32,199 bases of DNA from Clostridia bacterium (GTDB lineage: Bacteria; Bacillota; Clostridia; Christensenellales; Borkfalkiaceae): positions 1-32,199 of the forward strand of contig JAJPYR010000010.1 in NCBI GenBank assembly GCA_021204825.1, given 5' to 3'. The translations under genes were made by a program, and so were the position numbers. The notes under the pieces are model-generated. The model saw nothing but the letters and a program-made list of their open reading frames with translations, did no database searches and was not told the origin of the DNA. This document shows positions 8,401 through 14,314 of this stretch, in pieces (positions within the stretch are counted from its first letter, which is position 1; each line of letters starts with the position of its first letter).

Positions 8401-9516
8401 TTAAGGATGGTCTGCAAGATTACAAAGGTAAGGGAGATGAACAATCTTCATCACGCCGTGGATGCCTATCTCAATATCGTTGCCGGCAATGTGGTAAACA
8501 CCAGGTTCTGGAACTGGGTGAATTATCCCACCATGTCCACAGAAGAAGCAATAGATATCAAGAAGATTTTCTATGGAACTGTAAAGGGAGCATGGTGCCC
8601 TGAAGACAGGGAAAGGATTGCCGCCATCGCGGCAAGAAACACAGGTACAGTTGTCCGCATGACAGAATCGGCTCACGGCGGGTTCTATAACCAGCAGATG
8701 GTTTCCGGTAAGCCGGGGTCAAAGTTTCATCCGGAAAACCTGATTCCGCTCAAGTCTTCCGGCCCCTTGGATAATACCAAGCAGTATGGAGGGTACTCCA
8801 TGGTCACGAACGGATCTTTCATGGTGGTCCGCAGCAAGGACAAGCTCAACAGGGATATGATAACCATTGAAGGCTATCCCAGCTACTATATGAAGAGATA
8901 CGGCACGGGCAAGGAAACGGAAGAACACTACTGCACCAGTTGCTTAGGGCTTGTCCATCCTGAAATCCTTCTTGACAACATCAAGAGGAACACGCTGATG
9001 TACAGGGACGGATACTATGTCTATCTTCGTGGCAGCAGCCCCAGCGGCCCCTTAAGATGCTGCAACGCAAACGAGCTGTTTCTCGACAGCAAGTACATAC
9101 CGGTTTTGAAGAAGGTATGTACGTATATAGCCGCTTCCAAAGCAGAGGACAAGAAGGGCAGGCCTGTACCTGTCACGGCAGAGGAAACCTTGTTTCTCTA
9201 TGACGGCCTAGCTGAAAAGTTTAAGCAGCCGTGCTATGCGGCAATGTGGGAACGCAATGATTATGCTTACAAGGTTGCATCCAAGAGGAGCATCTTCCAG
9301 AAGCTGAGTCTTCCGGAACAGTGTTATGTCCTGTATGAACTGCTGAGGCTCCTGCAGTGCAAGCCCGGCAACGAAGCGGATCTCAAGCTGATAGGCGGGA
9401 ATCTTAGCACAAAGATACTTATGGGCAGGATAATAACAAAGTCACACGCGAAGATCATTTATCAGTCACCGACAGGATACTACCGCAAGGTGATTAAGAT
9501 AGATGACTTGCTGTAG
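5473..9516 (+). CDS. cas9: CRISPR-associated endonuclease Cas9 (type II, II-A-like)
   Basis: RNA-guided DNA endonuclease of 1347 residues, the usual size of large type II-A enzymes. RuvC-I is GLDIGTNSVGW with D9. The arginine-rich bridge helix spans about residues 49-69 (RRTFRITRRRVARRHQR). A long REC lobe follows. RuvC-II is FIEIGKK with E772, though the context is less conserved than usual. The HNH domain has MYSG, DEDHIYPKS with H863, and DDSLDNKVL with N877. RuvC-III is HHAVDAYLN with H993/H994 and D997. The PAM-interacting region fills the C-terminus. All catalytic residues are present, so the enzyme should cut. ATG 5473 is chosen for its AGGAG SD (5461-5465); an in-frame TTG at 5407 would run through the tracrRNA promoter. 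No cas1, cas2 or csn2 follows: the next gene is a tRNA. Codon use resembles its neighbours. Confidence 0.97.
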   Translation: MNDYYVGLDIGTNSVGWCATDTAYNVLRKRGQDMMGSYLFDEAVTAGERRTFRITRRRVARRHQRIMLLQGLFADEMEKKDPLFFVRLNNSFYAAEDKDERLTGHDSVFADTGYRDEDYFEQYPTIYHLKSAFVHGEKIDDVRLLYLAIHHTLKNRGHFLFEGAGFDCQDLGAILKTIGSVNACLREKDLPTLDNPDIGSVIAVLTDSRLWKLEKLDRLCTIYGVSKTSKDINSVAMVNLLKAVTGCTFRLSNLFITDESPDEFNNVTFNSAEFEERVLPDVEEHCGEDEVYILRQLKAIYNWTVLSNMMGGYRYISDAKIAMYNKHRADLLALKEYVKETDPSKYGYVFKRQMSGKVTSVNNYAAYVGKDGYKKFTRCTKEQFYKFLRDDLNVDDPVILKDMANGTFMPLLRSVDNITLPYQVHAAELKVILDNASKTFGFLNGMQDGMTVKDKILKLMSFHVPYYVGPLKGDASCAVFNEGRGDERITPWNFDEAVDKSASEDKFIKMRIGKCTYLPDQDVLPKNSILFKEFCFLNELNCLRLNGEKNEAVRKFIYEYAKTHRKVELDACRKLMIKSGIIPKETKLSDFSGLYKDFRTSMSSYVDFACIGKKRERYPDMCENIILWSTVLSDKSGVEARIREHNSKILSNSEIIKLSRLEYSGWGRLSKEFISGIRSGKCHGEDKTPLSIIEAMRLKPEYFTTLYYMEGFENAVTMRNNALGEEPVSYKKLAEKLSYKSTAEKRAVWRAIVLVKEIAGIFGSMPKKVFIEIGKKPDGCCKPGERPLTRKEKLLALYKELRNSKAAAGMGCDFFDEILACPNDDFTSDRLYLYYLQGGRCMYSGNRLSLEDLSNRNICDEDHIYPKSKLYDDSLDNKVLVLKTSNMHKADNYPLEKGIQKSMLPYWEKLLKHGMITPAKFFRLTRKTPLTKDDIQAFISRQMSFTNSSSRIAAEFIRKMFPDTEVIDVRSSTTNTLRMVCKITKVREMNNLHHAVDAYLNIVAGNVVNTRFWNWVNYPTMSTEEAIDIKKIFYGTVKGAWCPEDRERIAAIAARNTGTVVRMTESAHGGFYNQQMVSGKPGSKFHPENLIPLKSSGPLDNTKQYGGYSMVTNGSFMVVRSKDKLNRDMITIEGYPSYYMKRYGTGKETEEHYCTSCLGLVHPEILLDNIKRNTLMYRDGYYVYLRGSSPSGPLRCCNANELFLDSKYIPVLKKVCTYIAASKAEDKKGRPVPVTAEETLFLYDGLAEKFKQPCYAAMWERNDYAYKVASKRSIFQKLSLPEQCYVLYELLRLLQCKPGNEADLKLIGGNLSTKILMGRIITKSHAKIIYQSPTGYYRKVIKIDDLL

Positions 9517-9568
9517 TAAGGATAAAGGAAAGGGATAAGCAGTAAAAGATTGTCCGACCGCCTCCTAA

Positions 9569-9604
9569 TTTTGGCAGTATTTGTTACATCTGAGTCTGTT
9601 TAAC
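9569..9604 (+). CRISPR. Solitary 36-bp CRISPR-type repeat in the cas9 3' UTR
   Basis: This 36-base element lies 52 bases after the cas9 stop and before the cas9 terminator. Its TTTTG (9569-9573), GTATTTGTT (9577-9585), CTGAGTC (9590-9596) and TTTA (9599-9602) are complementary, in order, to CAAAA, AACAAATAC, GACTCAG and TAAA of the predicted tracrRNA anti-repeat. It has small bulges where type II duplexes have them. It ends in TTTAAC as many type II repeats do. No second copy is present within the flanking sequence, so it is a single repeat: a leader-distal relic of a lost array, or a guide-like element processed from the cas9 mRNA. Confidence 0.75.
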
Positions 9605-9675
9605 ATATCAAGGGATGCACATTCCCTGTCTGCATACAATCCAAAGCAAAAGGACTTGATTTTACTGCTTATCAT

Positions 9676-9708
9676 AACGGCCAGCAGGCTTTATTCCTGC
9701 TGGCCGTT
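9676..9708 (+). terminator. Terminator of the cas9 transcript
   Basis: AACGGCCAGCAGG (9676-9688) and CCTGCTGGCCGTT (9696-9708) form a perfect 13-bp stem with a 7-base loop, followed by an AT-rich stretch. The U-tract is imperfect (AATCATTT). Confidence 0.65.
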
Positions 9709-9803
9709 AATCATTTACACATATGCAAAACTTAAAATTTTTATGCATTACTATAACAGAATGGGAGTGTAGTAATACGTAATATTCTGTTTTATAATAA
9801 ACA

Positions 9804-9842
9804 AAAAAGCAGAACGATTTTATAGTTTTAATTCTGCTTTTT
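9804..9842. terminator. Bidirectional terminator between cas9 and tRNA-Arg
   Basis: AAAAAGCAGAA (9804-9814) and TTCTGCTTTTT (9832-9842) form a perfect stem flanked by A and T runs. It can stop the tRNA transcript from the minus strand and readthrough from cas9. Confidence 0.7.
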
Positions 9843-9868
9843 ATCAATATATATTATCAAATTAGGGG

Positions 9869-9943
9869 TGGTGCGCCTAACCGGAATCGAACCGATATCA
9901 AAACTTTAGGAGAGTCCCATTCTATCCATTAAACTATAGGCGC
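9869..9943 (-). tRNA. tRNA-Arg (anticodon CCU)
   Basis: On the minus strand the acceptor arms GCGCCTA and TAGGCGC pair fully, with discriminator A and an encoded CCA. The T arm has the TTCGATT loop closed by ATCGG/CCGGT. The anticodon stem GGACT/AGTTT encloses the loop CTCCTAA, giving anticodon CCT, which reads AGG. It borders the Cas9 island; tRNA genes are common integration points, but I found no second copy of its 3' end on the other side of the island. Confidence 0.93.
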
Positions 9944-10004
9944 ATGTATAAATGTATAAAAATTGCAAATTTATGTATTTAGACAGTGAATCTACAAGAA
10001 GAAA

Positions 10005-10023
10005 GGCGGGTATATAACCCGCC
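10005..10023 (-). terminator. Terminator of rpsT
   Basis: On the minus strand GGCGGGT and ACCCGCC form a perfect 7-bp stem with a 5-base loop, followed by TTTCTTCTT. Confidence 0.75.
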
Positions 10024-10040
10024 TGGAATTCCTGTATTGG

Positions 10041-10304
10041 TTAAGCCATGGCGTTGATCTTGAGCATGATGTTGCTCTTCTTGCGGCTAGCTGTGTTCTT
10101 CTTAAGCACTCCTTTGGATACGGCAGAATCTATAACGGAAACAGTCTCCGGAAGTCTAGCCAGTGCAGCTACCTTGTCGCCTGCCGTAATGAGAGCCATC
10201 ATCTTTTTTTGCTCTGTCTTAACGGCGCTTTTTATGCTCTTGTTTCTAAGTGTTCTCTTAGCGGTCTGCTTTACGCGCTTCTTTGCGGACTTAATCTGCG
10301 GCAT
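10041..10304 (-). CDS. rpsT: 30S ribosomal protein S20
   Basis: S20 is a small helical-bundle protein that binds 16S rRNA early in assembly of the 30S subunit. The 87-residue product starts MPQIKSAKKRVKQTAKR and is rich in Lys and Arg, with the conserved AVSKGVLKKNTASRKKS segment near the C-terminus, as in all S20 proteins. An AAGGAG SD precedes the ATG. It is a single-gene unit on the minus strand with its own terminator. The length is typical. Some bacteria autoregulate S20 at translation; nothing in the short leader proves this here. Confidence 0.96.
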   Translation of the reverse strand: MPQIKSAKKRVKQTAKRTLRNKSIKSAVKTEQKKMMALITAGDKVAALARLPETVSVIDSAVSKGVLKKNTASRKKSNIMLKINAMA

Positions 10305-10610
10305 GCTATATATAACTCCTTAGATGTTGTTCTTCTTAACTTCAAGCATTTTACCATATGATTTTCGGATTGTAAACTGATTTTTGCGGTATGACTAAAC
10401 AAATTTACCTCCTAAGCTTTTGTTGGATGCAAAGAGAGTAGCTGGCAAATCCATAGATTAATCCTGTGTCAGGCTTATCCCTGTGAAGCAGGGCCGGAAG
10501 CCCGCTTTGGGGGCCCAAGTGGTCATCGTGCCCTGGATTCTGTCCGGAGAACAGGAGAGGACTCGCAGTCCGGCGCAGGAATAGGGGCCATAGTATGGCA
10601 GTATTAAGTC
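10305..10610. other. Gene-free divergent region between rpsT and mraZ
   Basis: The stretch separates divergent rpsT and mraZ. Apart from the rpsT SD and the mraZ control elements at its right end, I see no coding frame with an SD and no strong hairpin. Some GTGG-like pentamers occur but are not regularly spaced here. Confidence 0.4.
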
Positions 10611-10614
10611 GCCG

Positions 10615-10650
10615 GTGGCTGCGCGGAGTCTGTCGGTGGTCATGAGTGGT
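10615..10650 (+). promoter_or_regulatory. Putative MraZ operator (GTGG-type direct repeats)
   Basis: GTGGT (10636-10640) and GTGGT (10646-10650) are spaced exactly one helical turn apart. GTGGC (10615-10619) and GGAGT (10625-10629) form a second pair with the same spacing. A further GTGGT (10697-10701) touches the -35 box. MraZ is known to bind tandem GTGG(G/T) repeats with 5-base gaps upstream of its own gene, so autoregulation is likely. Confidence 0.5.
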
Positions 10651-10700
10651 TATTTTTCCCATTTTTTCGTAATTTTGCGTAAAAAAATGGTCGCGAGTGG

Positions 10701-10729
10701 TTGACAGTGCCAAATCGGGGTGCTATATT
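10701..10729 (+). promoter_or_regulatory. Promoter of the division cluster (mraZ)
   Basis: TTGACA (10701-10706), a 17-base spacer and TATATT (10724-10729) lie about 30 bases before the mraZ ATG. This is a near-consensus sigma-A promoter. Confidence 0.8.
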
Positions 10730-10759
10730 ATTGGCGTAACTCATTATTAGGACGCAAGT

Positions 10760-11185
10760 ATGACGTATTTGACAGGTGATTTCGATCACCAGATAGATCA
10801 AAAATCACGTATAAGAATTCCTGCAAGCCTCAAAGGAACCAGCGACAAGCTGTATTTCACCAAGGGCACTGCCGGATGCATTTTCGTGTTCACTGTCGAA
10901 GCGTTCGAGTCAATCATCGGCCAGCTTAACCAGATAGCCCTCGGAGATCCTGTCCGCCAGAAGGGAGTAAGGGTTTTCCTTAAATCCGCCGTTCTTGTGG
11001 ACATTGACAATCAGGGCAGGCTGATGGTGCCTTCGTCTTTAAGAGATTACGCGAAGCTTCAGAAAGATATAAAGATATGCGGCGCAGGCAGCCACATTGA
11101 AGTTTGGGCCAAGGAAGTATACGATGCCTTCTATGCAGAAGAGGATGCAGACTTCGACACATTCTTCAATTCTCTCGGCATCTAA
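10760..11185 (+). CDS. mraZ: Transcriptional regulator MraZ
   Basis: MraZ is a ring-forming AbrB-fold DNA-binding protein that controls the division and cell-wall cluster, which it normally heads. The 141-residue product has two SpoVT-AbrB repeats. The first begins YLTGDFDHQIDQKSRIRIPASLK and the second VDIDNQGRLMVPSSLRDYA, with the usual DxxGR-type turn. Length matches the family. It starts the cluster with the methyltransferase gene only 3 bases downstream, the classic mraZ-rsmH pair. Repeats upstream look like its binding sites. Confidence 0.95.
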   Translation: MTYLTGDFDHQIDQKSRIRIPASLKGTSDKLYFTKGTAGCIFVFTVEAFESIIGQLNQIALGDPVRQKGVRVFLKSAVLVDIDNQGRLMVPSSLRDYAKLQKDIKICGAGSHIEVWAKEVYDAFYAEEDADFDTFFNSLGI

Positions 11186-11188
11186 ATC

Positions 11189-12124
11189 ATGGCAGCCTTC
11201 GCACACATCCCGGTGCTTCTGGAAGAATGCATGCAGGGCCTTTGCCTGAAGGATAACGGAATCTACTTCGATGGCACCTTAGGCGGTGCAGGACATTCCA
11301 AAGAGATTCTCAGAAGGACAAAGGGATCCAGGCTGATAGCCACAGACCTGGATCTGGATGCAATAGCCGCAGCCAGAGAGAACTTAAGCGAGTTTGAAGG
11401 CCGGTTTCAGATCTTCCACAGCAACTTCAAAGAGTTTGAGACAGTTCTGGATGAAGCGGGAGCAGAGAAGCTGGACGGAGCAATCCTGGATCTGGGAATC
11501 TCCAGCTATCAGATAGACAATGATATGCGCGGCTTCTCGTACATGGCAGGAGATGCTCCGCTGGACATGAGAATGGACAGGGAGCAGGAGCTGACAGCTG
11601 CGGACATCCTCAACAAAGAGTCCAAGGAAAGGCTCACGCAGATATTCCGGGATTACGGCGAAGAAAGGTTCGCAAGCCAGATAGCCGCAGAAGTTGTCAG
11701 GAGAAGGGAAGAAAATCCGTTCCGGTATGCCAGGGACTTAACGCAGGTGGTTGCGGACGTGATTCCGTACAAGTTCCAGCAGAACGGACCTCCGCAGAGG
11801 AAGGTGTTCCAGGCGCTGAGGATAGCGGTTAACCAGGAGCTTGAAGGACTGTATGAATGCATCCTGGCCCTGGCAAGAAGGCTGAAGCCGGAGGGAAGGC
11901 TGGTGATTATATCCTTTCACAGCCTTGAGGACAGGATAGTCAAAACCGCATACAATTACCTCGCAGCAGACTGCATCTGCCCCAAGAACATTCCGGTGTG
12001 CATCTGCGGAAAGAGAAGCGAGATCAAGATAGTAAACAACAGGCCCATAACAGCAACACCAAAGGAGATTGCTTTAAACCCCAGAGCATCCTCCGCAAAG
12101 CTGAGAGTGGCAGAGCGCATTTAG
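11189..12124 (+). CDS. rsmH: 16S rRNA (cytosine-1402 N4)-methyltransferase RsmH
   Basis: RsmH methylates the N4 of C1402 in the 16S rRNA P site. The 311-residue protein has the family N-terminus HIPVLLEE (6-13), the SAM-binding DGTLGGAGHS (28-37), LDLGISSYQID, GFSYMAGDAPLDMRM, and the C-terminal FHSLEDRIVK motif. There is no SD of its own; the start lies 3 bases after the mraZ stop, suggesting translational coupling. It keeps the universal mraZ-rsmH order even though most of the downstream murein genes are missing from this cluster. Confidence 0.96.
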   Translation: MAAFAHIPVLLEECMQGLCLKDNGIYFDGTLGGAGHSKEILRRTKGSRLIATDLDLDAIAAARENLSEFEGRFQIFHSNFKEFETVLDEAGAEKLDGAILDLGISSYQIDNDMRGFSYMAGDAPLDMRMDREQELTAADILNKESKERLTQIFRDYGEERFASQIAAEVVRRREENPFRYARDLTQVVADVIPYKFQQNGPPQRKVFQALRIAVNQELEGLYECILALARRLKPEGRLVIISFHSLEDRIVKTAYNYLAADCICPKNIPVCICGKRSEIKIVNNRPITATPKEIALNPRASSAKLRVAERI

Positions 12125-12176
12125 GCGCATATATAATAATAGGTAGAGAAGAGAGTAAGATAAAGGAGAAGTAGTC

Positions 12177-13043
12177 ATGGCAGTCGCAACCCCAACGCTG
12201 TTCCGTACGGATACGGATGAAACTGAAGACCGCAGATATGATACGGAACGAGACCAAAAGCACGATAGCAACATCTCTCAGATGTTCAGACACCTTATGG
12301 ATCCCAATGCCCGCCTTGACGACTTCTATGATGAATCCGGCGCCGTAAAGGACATGGCACCCGCTCCGGCTCCCGTACAGGAGGCAGTGGAGACACCTGC
12401 ACAGCAGGCCTATACAGCACCCGCACCCGCACAGCAGGCCTATACAGCACCCGCACCTGCACAGCAGGCCTATACAGCACCCGCACCCCAGCAGACATTC
12501 CAGGCAGGCCCCCAGCTTGTCCAGAGCGCAAGGGTTACATCCGACCTTTTCCGTGTGAAGGACCCTGCACCGGCAGCGCAGGCCGCTCCCGCGCAGGAGG
12601 CATTTGACTACAATACAGCCGCTTTTGAGGTAGTGTCACAGAGCACATCCTTTAATCCCATTGCAGCCCCTGCTGCAGCTGCTGCAACAGCAGAGGAGGA
12701 GAACGAGGACCTCGTTCCCACAATGACCACCCGCCAGTACAAGACGCGTGAGGACGGCAGAATAGAGAACATAGGAGCTGCCAAGAAGTCTTCCATAATG
12801 CTCTCCAAGAGGGACAAGATTCTCATGTTCTCCATAATAGGCATCGTGGCAGTGCTGTTCGTGCTCATAATCGTAAACGCAGCCATAATCTCCGGCCTCA
12901 ACTCACAGGTATCCGATGTTGAGCAGGAGTACAACGCCGTATATTCCGAGTATGCTGAGATAGACAGCCAGATCCAGGACACTCTTACCGATCTGGAGAC
13001 CAACATGGACCAGTATGCGGCCGATCTGGGAATGACGAAGTGA
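12177..13043 (+). CDS. ftsL: FtsL/DivIC-like division protein with long disordered N-terminus
   Basis: The 288-residue protein has a cytosolic region of about 210 residues rich in Pro, Ala and Gln. One transmembrane helix (about residues 215-238, ILMFSIIGIVAVLFVLIIVN) follows, then a short extracytosolic coiled coil (about 240-280). This single-pass layout and the place right after rsmH are those of FtsL, which with DivIC and FtsQ activates septal peptidoglycan synthesis. Sequence identity to FtsL is low, as is usual. The cytosolic tail is far longer than the typical 20-50 residues and contains three PAPAQQAYTA repeats. SD AAAGGAG precedes the ATG. A DivIC identity is equally possible. Confidence 0.6.
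   Translation: MAVATPTLFRTDTDETEDRRYDTERDQKHDSNISQMFRHLMDPNARLDDFYDESGAVKDMAPAPAPVQEAVETPAQQAYTAPAPAQQAYTAPAPAQQAYTAPAPQQTFQAGPQLVQSARVTSDLFRVKDPAPAAQAAPAQEAFDYNTAAFEVVSQSTSFNPIAAPAAAAATAEEENEDLVPTMTTRQYKTREDGRIENIGAAKKSSIMLSKRDKILMFSIIGIVAVLFVLIIVNAAIISGLNSQVSDVEQEYNAVYSEYAEIDSQIQDTLTDLETNMDQYAADLGMTK
12394..12483 (+). repeat. Three 30-bp tandem repeats inside the FtsL-like gene
   Basis: Three consecutive 30-bp units (12394, 12424, 12454) differ only at one position (CTG/CCG) and encode PAPAQQAYTA-type decapeptides. Near identity at DNA level suggests recent slippage expansion and probable length variation between strains. Confidence 0.9.
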
Positions 13044-13110
13044 CATCATAATATGCCCCGGAGACATAATAATTTTGATATATCATAGTCGCAATTTGTG
13101 GCTTTCTAAC

Positions 13111-13149
13111 AGAGGTTAGTGTCGAAGGGGTTGACATTAACCTCTTTCT
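13111..13149 (+). terminator. Terminator after the FtsL-like gene
   Basis: AGAGGTTAGTGTC (13111-13123) and GACATTAACCTCT (13133-13145) form a 13-bp stem with one G-T pair and a 9-base loop, followed by TTCTTTC. It splits the division cluster into separate transcripts. Confidence 0.75.
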
Positions 13150-13224
13150 TTCAGAGAAATTGGCATAGACCAAATTCAGTCCAGTGCCAAAATCCGGACC
13201 ACATGTAAAATATTGTTTATATAG

Positions 13225-13253
13225 TTGCAAATCCACAATATATAGTGTACAAT
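13225..13253 (+). promoter_or_regulatory. Promoter of the FtsQ-like gene
   Basis: TTGCAA (13225-13230), a 17-base spacer and TACAAT (13248-13253) lie 28 bases before the ATG and after the preceding terminator. Confidence 0.65.
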
Positions 13254-13281
13254 AAACTTCAGAGATCTAAATACAGTTGCC

Positions 13282-14118
13282 ATGAAATATCTCAGAGTAA
13301 TAACGGTTGTCGTAATAGCGTTCGTGTTCCTCGCCGCCCTGGCCATAGGGCTTGGCGTGATTTTTGCTGTCAAGAACATCAACATCACCATAGACAGCTA
13401 CACTTACAGCTCCGGCAGCGAGAAGGCCGTCTCTGAGATAACAATGTACAAGGATAACTTCAGTGACCTTTACAAGGGCAAGCTTATAAGCTCCGTGTCC
13501 GAGGATGACATAGCGCAGAACCTTGCCGACTGGAACGCCGACTACACTCTCACATCCTTTGAGAAGATTATGCCGTGCACAATCAACATCAGCATGGTTG
13601 AAAGGCGCGAGACATACATCTATTACTCAGAGGATGAAGGCGTCTACAACGTTTATGATTCCGAGGGCAGGTTCTACCGCACGGCTGAGACCCAGGATGC
13701 TGCCATGAACGGCGGGGACAGGGATGACGTTGAGAACTCCCCCAACGTGGAGCTCATTCTGCCGGATGAATCCTATGTGGTGCTTGCGGCCTCCCTTGGC
13801 AGCGCCTTCCATACGAGCTTCAAGAACGAGCTCTTTAAGAATGATGCGCCAATCCGTTCCACAGTGGAGTGGATCCAGATAAAGGACCAGTACGTTGCCT
13901 ACAATGACACCCATGACACCAAGGTCATATTCCACTTAAGAAGCGGCATAGAGATAGAAATCTATGACTACGACCTGGACCTTGACGCCAAGATGAGCGC
14001 CGCATACACCGTCTTCGAGGGCCTTGACGCCGAGCAGAAGCTCACCGGCTACATCCATTGCCTCTACAATGACAGCGGCACCATGACCGCCAGGTACGAG
14101 CCCAAGAGGGAAGCTTAA
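13282..14118 (+). CDS. ftsQ: FtsQ/DivIB-like cell division protein
   Basis: A short cytosolic start, one transmembrane helix (about residues 6-30) and an extracytosolic domain of about 245 residues match FtsQ/DivIB. That protein bridges FtsL/DivIC and the divisome. A POTRA-like segment follows the membrane helix. The beta domain contains the hallmark stretch PCTINISMVERRETYIYYSE followed by VYDSEGRFYRT, equivalent to the ER-P-A and D-xx-G motifs of FtsQ. The 278-residue length is normal. The SD is weak. It sits where ftsQ usually lies, before ftsA. Overall similarity appears low, so the name rests on topology, motif and position. Confidence 0.75.
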   Translation: MKYLRVITVVVIAFVFLAALAIGLGVIFAVKNINITIDSYTYSSGSEKAVSEITMYKDNFSDLYKGKLISSVSEDDIAQNLADWNADYTLTSFEKIMPCTINISMVERRETYIYYSEDEGVYNVYDSEGRFYRTAETQDAAMNGGDRDDVENSPNVELILPDESYVVLAASLGSAFHTSFKNELFKNDAPIRSTVEWIQIKDQYVAYNDTHDTKVIFHLRSGIEIEIYDYDLDLDAKMSAAYTVFEGLDAEQKLTGYIHCLYNDSGTMTARYEPKREA

Positions 14119-14161
14119 GGCAAAAAGCCCCTTGCGGGTCAGTCCCCCGCGCGGTTTTTAC

Positions 14162-14238
14162 GTCCCTTTCGCGGGGATGTACCTTCGAGGGACATGAATC
14201 CCTGCAAAGGGATTCCGTGCATTTCCCGTCGGAAATGC
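14162..14238 (+). promoter_or_regulatory. Three consecutive hairpins in the ftsQ-ftsA gap
   Basis: GTCCCT/AGGGAC (14162-14167 with 14188-14193), GAATCCCT-GCAA-AGGGATTC (14196-14215) and GCATTTCC-CGTC-GGAAATGC (14219-14238) follow each other with 2-3 base gaps. The last two have perfect 8-bp stems and 4-base loops. No U-tract follows, so they look like a structured leader or an mRNA stability or processing element before ftsA rather than a terminator. Confidence 0.55.
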
Positions 14239-14314
14239 GCACATATCTTCAGATTTTAAGGACCAGGGCGCAGGGCGCCCGGTGAAATACACAACTTTTG
14301 TCTGGAATGAAATT

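Noticed and set aside
9581..9772. 63-residue reading frame downstream of cas9
   Set aside because: It runs through the CRISPR repeat and the 13-bp terminator hairpin and has no SD or family character.
3310..9943. Island as an integrative element with att sites at the tRNA-Arg gene
   Set aside because: No copy of the tRNA 3' end was found at the left border, and no integrase is present.
10405..10713. 102-residue minus-strand reading frame between rpsT and mraZ
   Set aside because: It overlaps the mraZ promoter and operator repeats, lacks an SD and has no protein-like composition.
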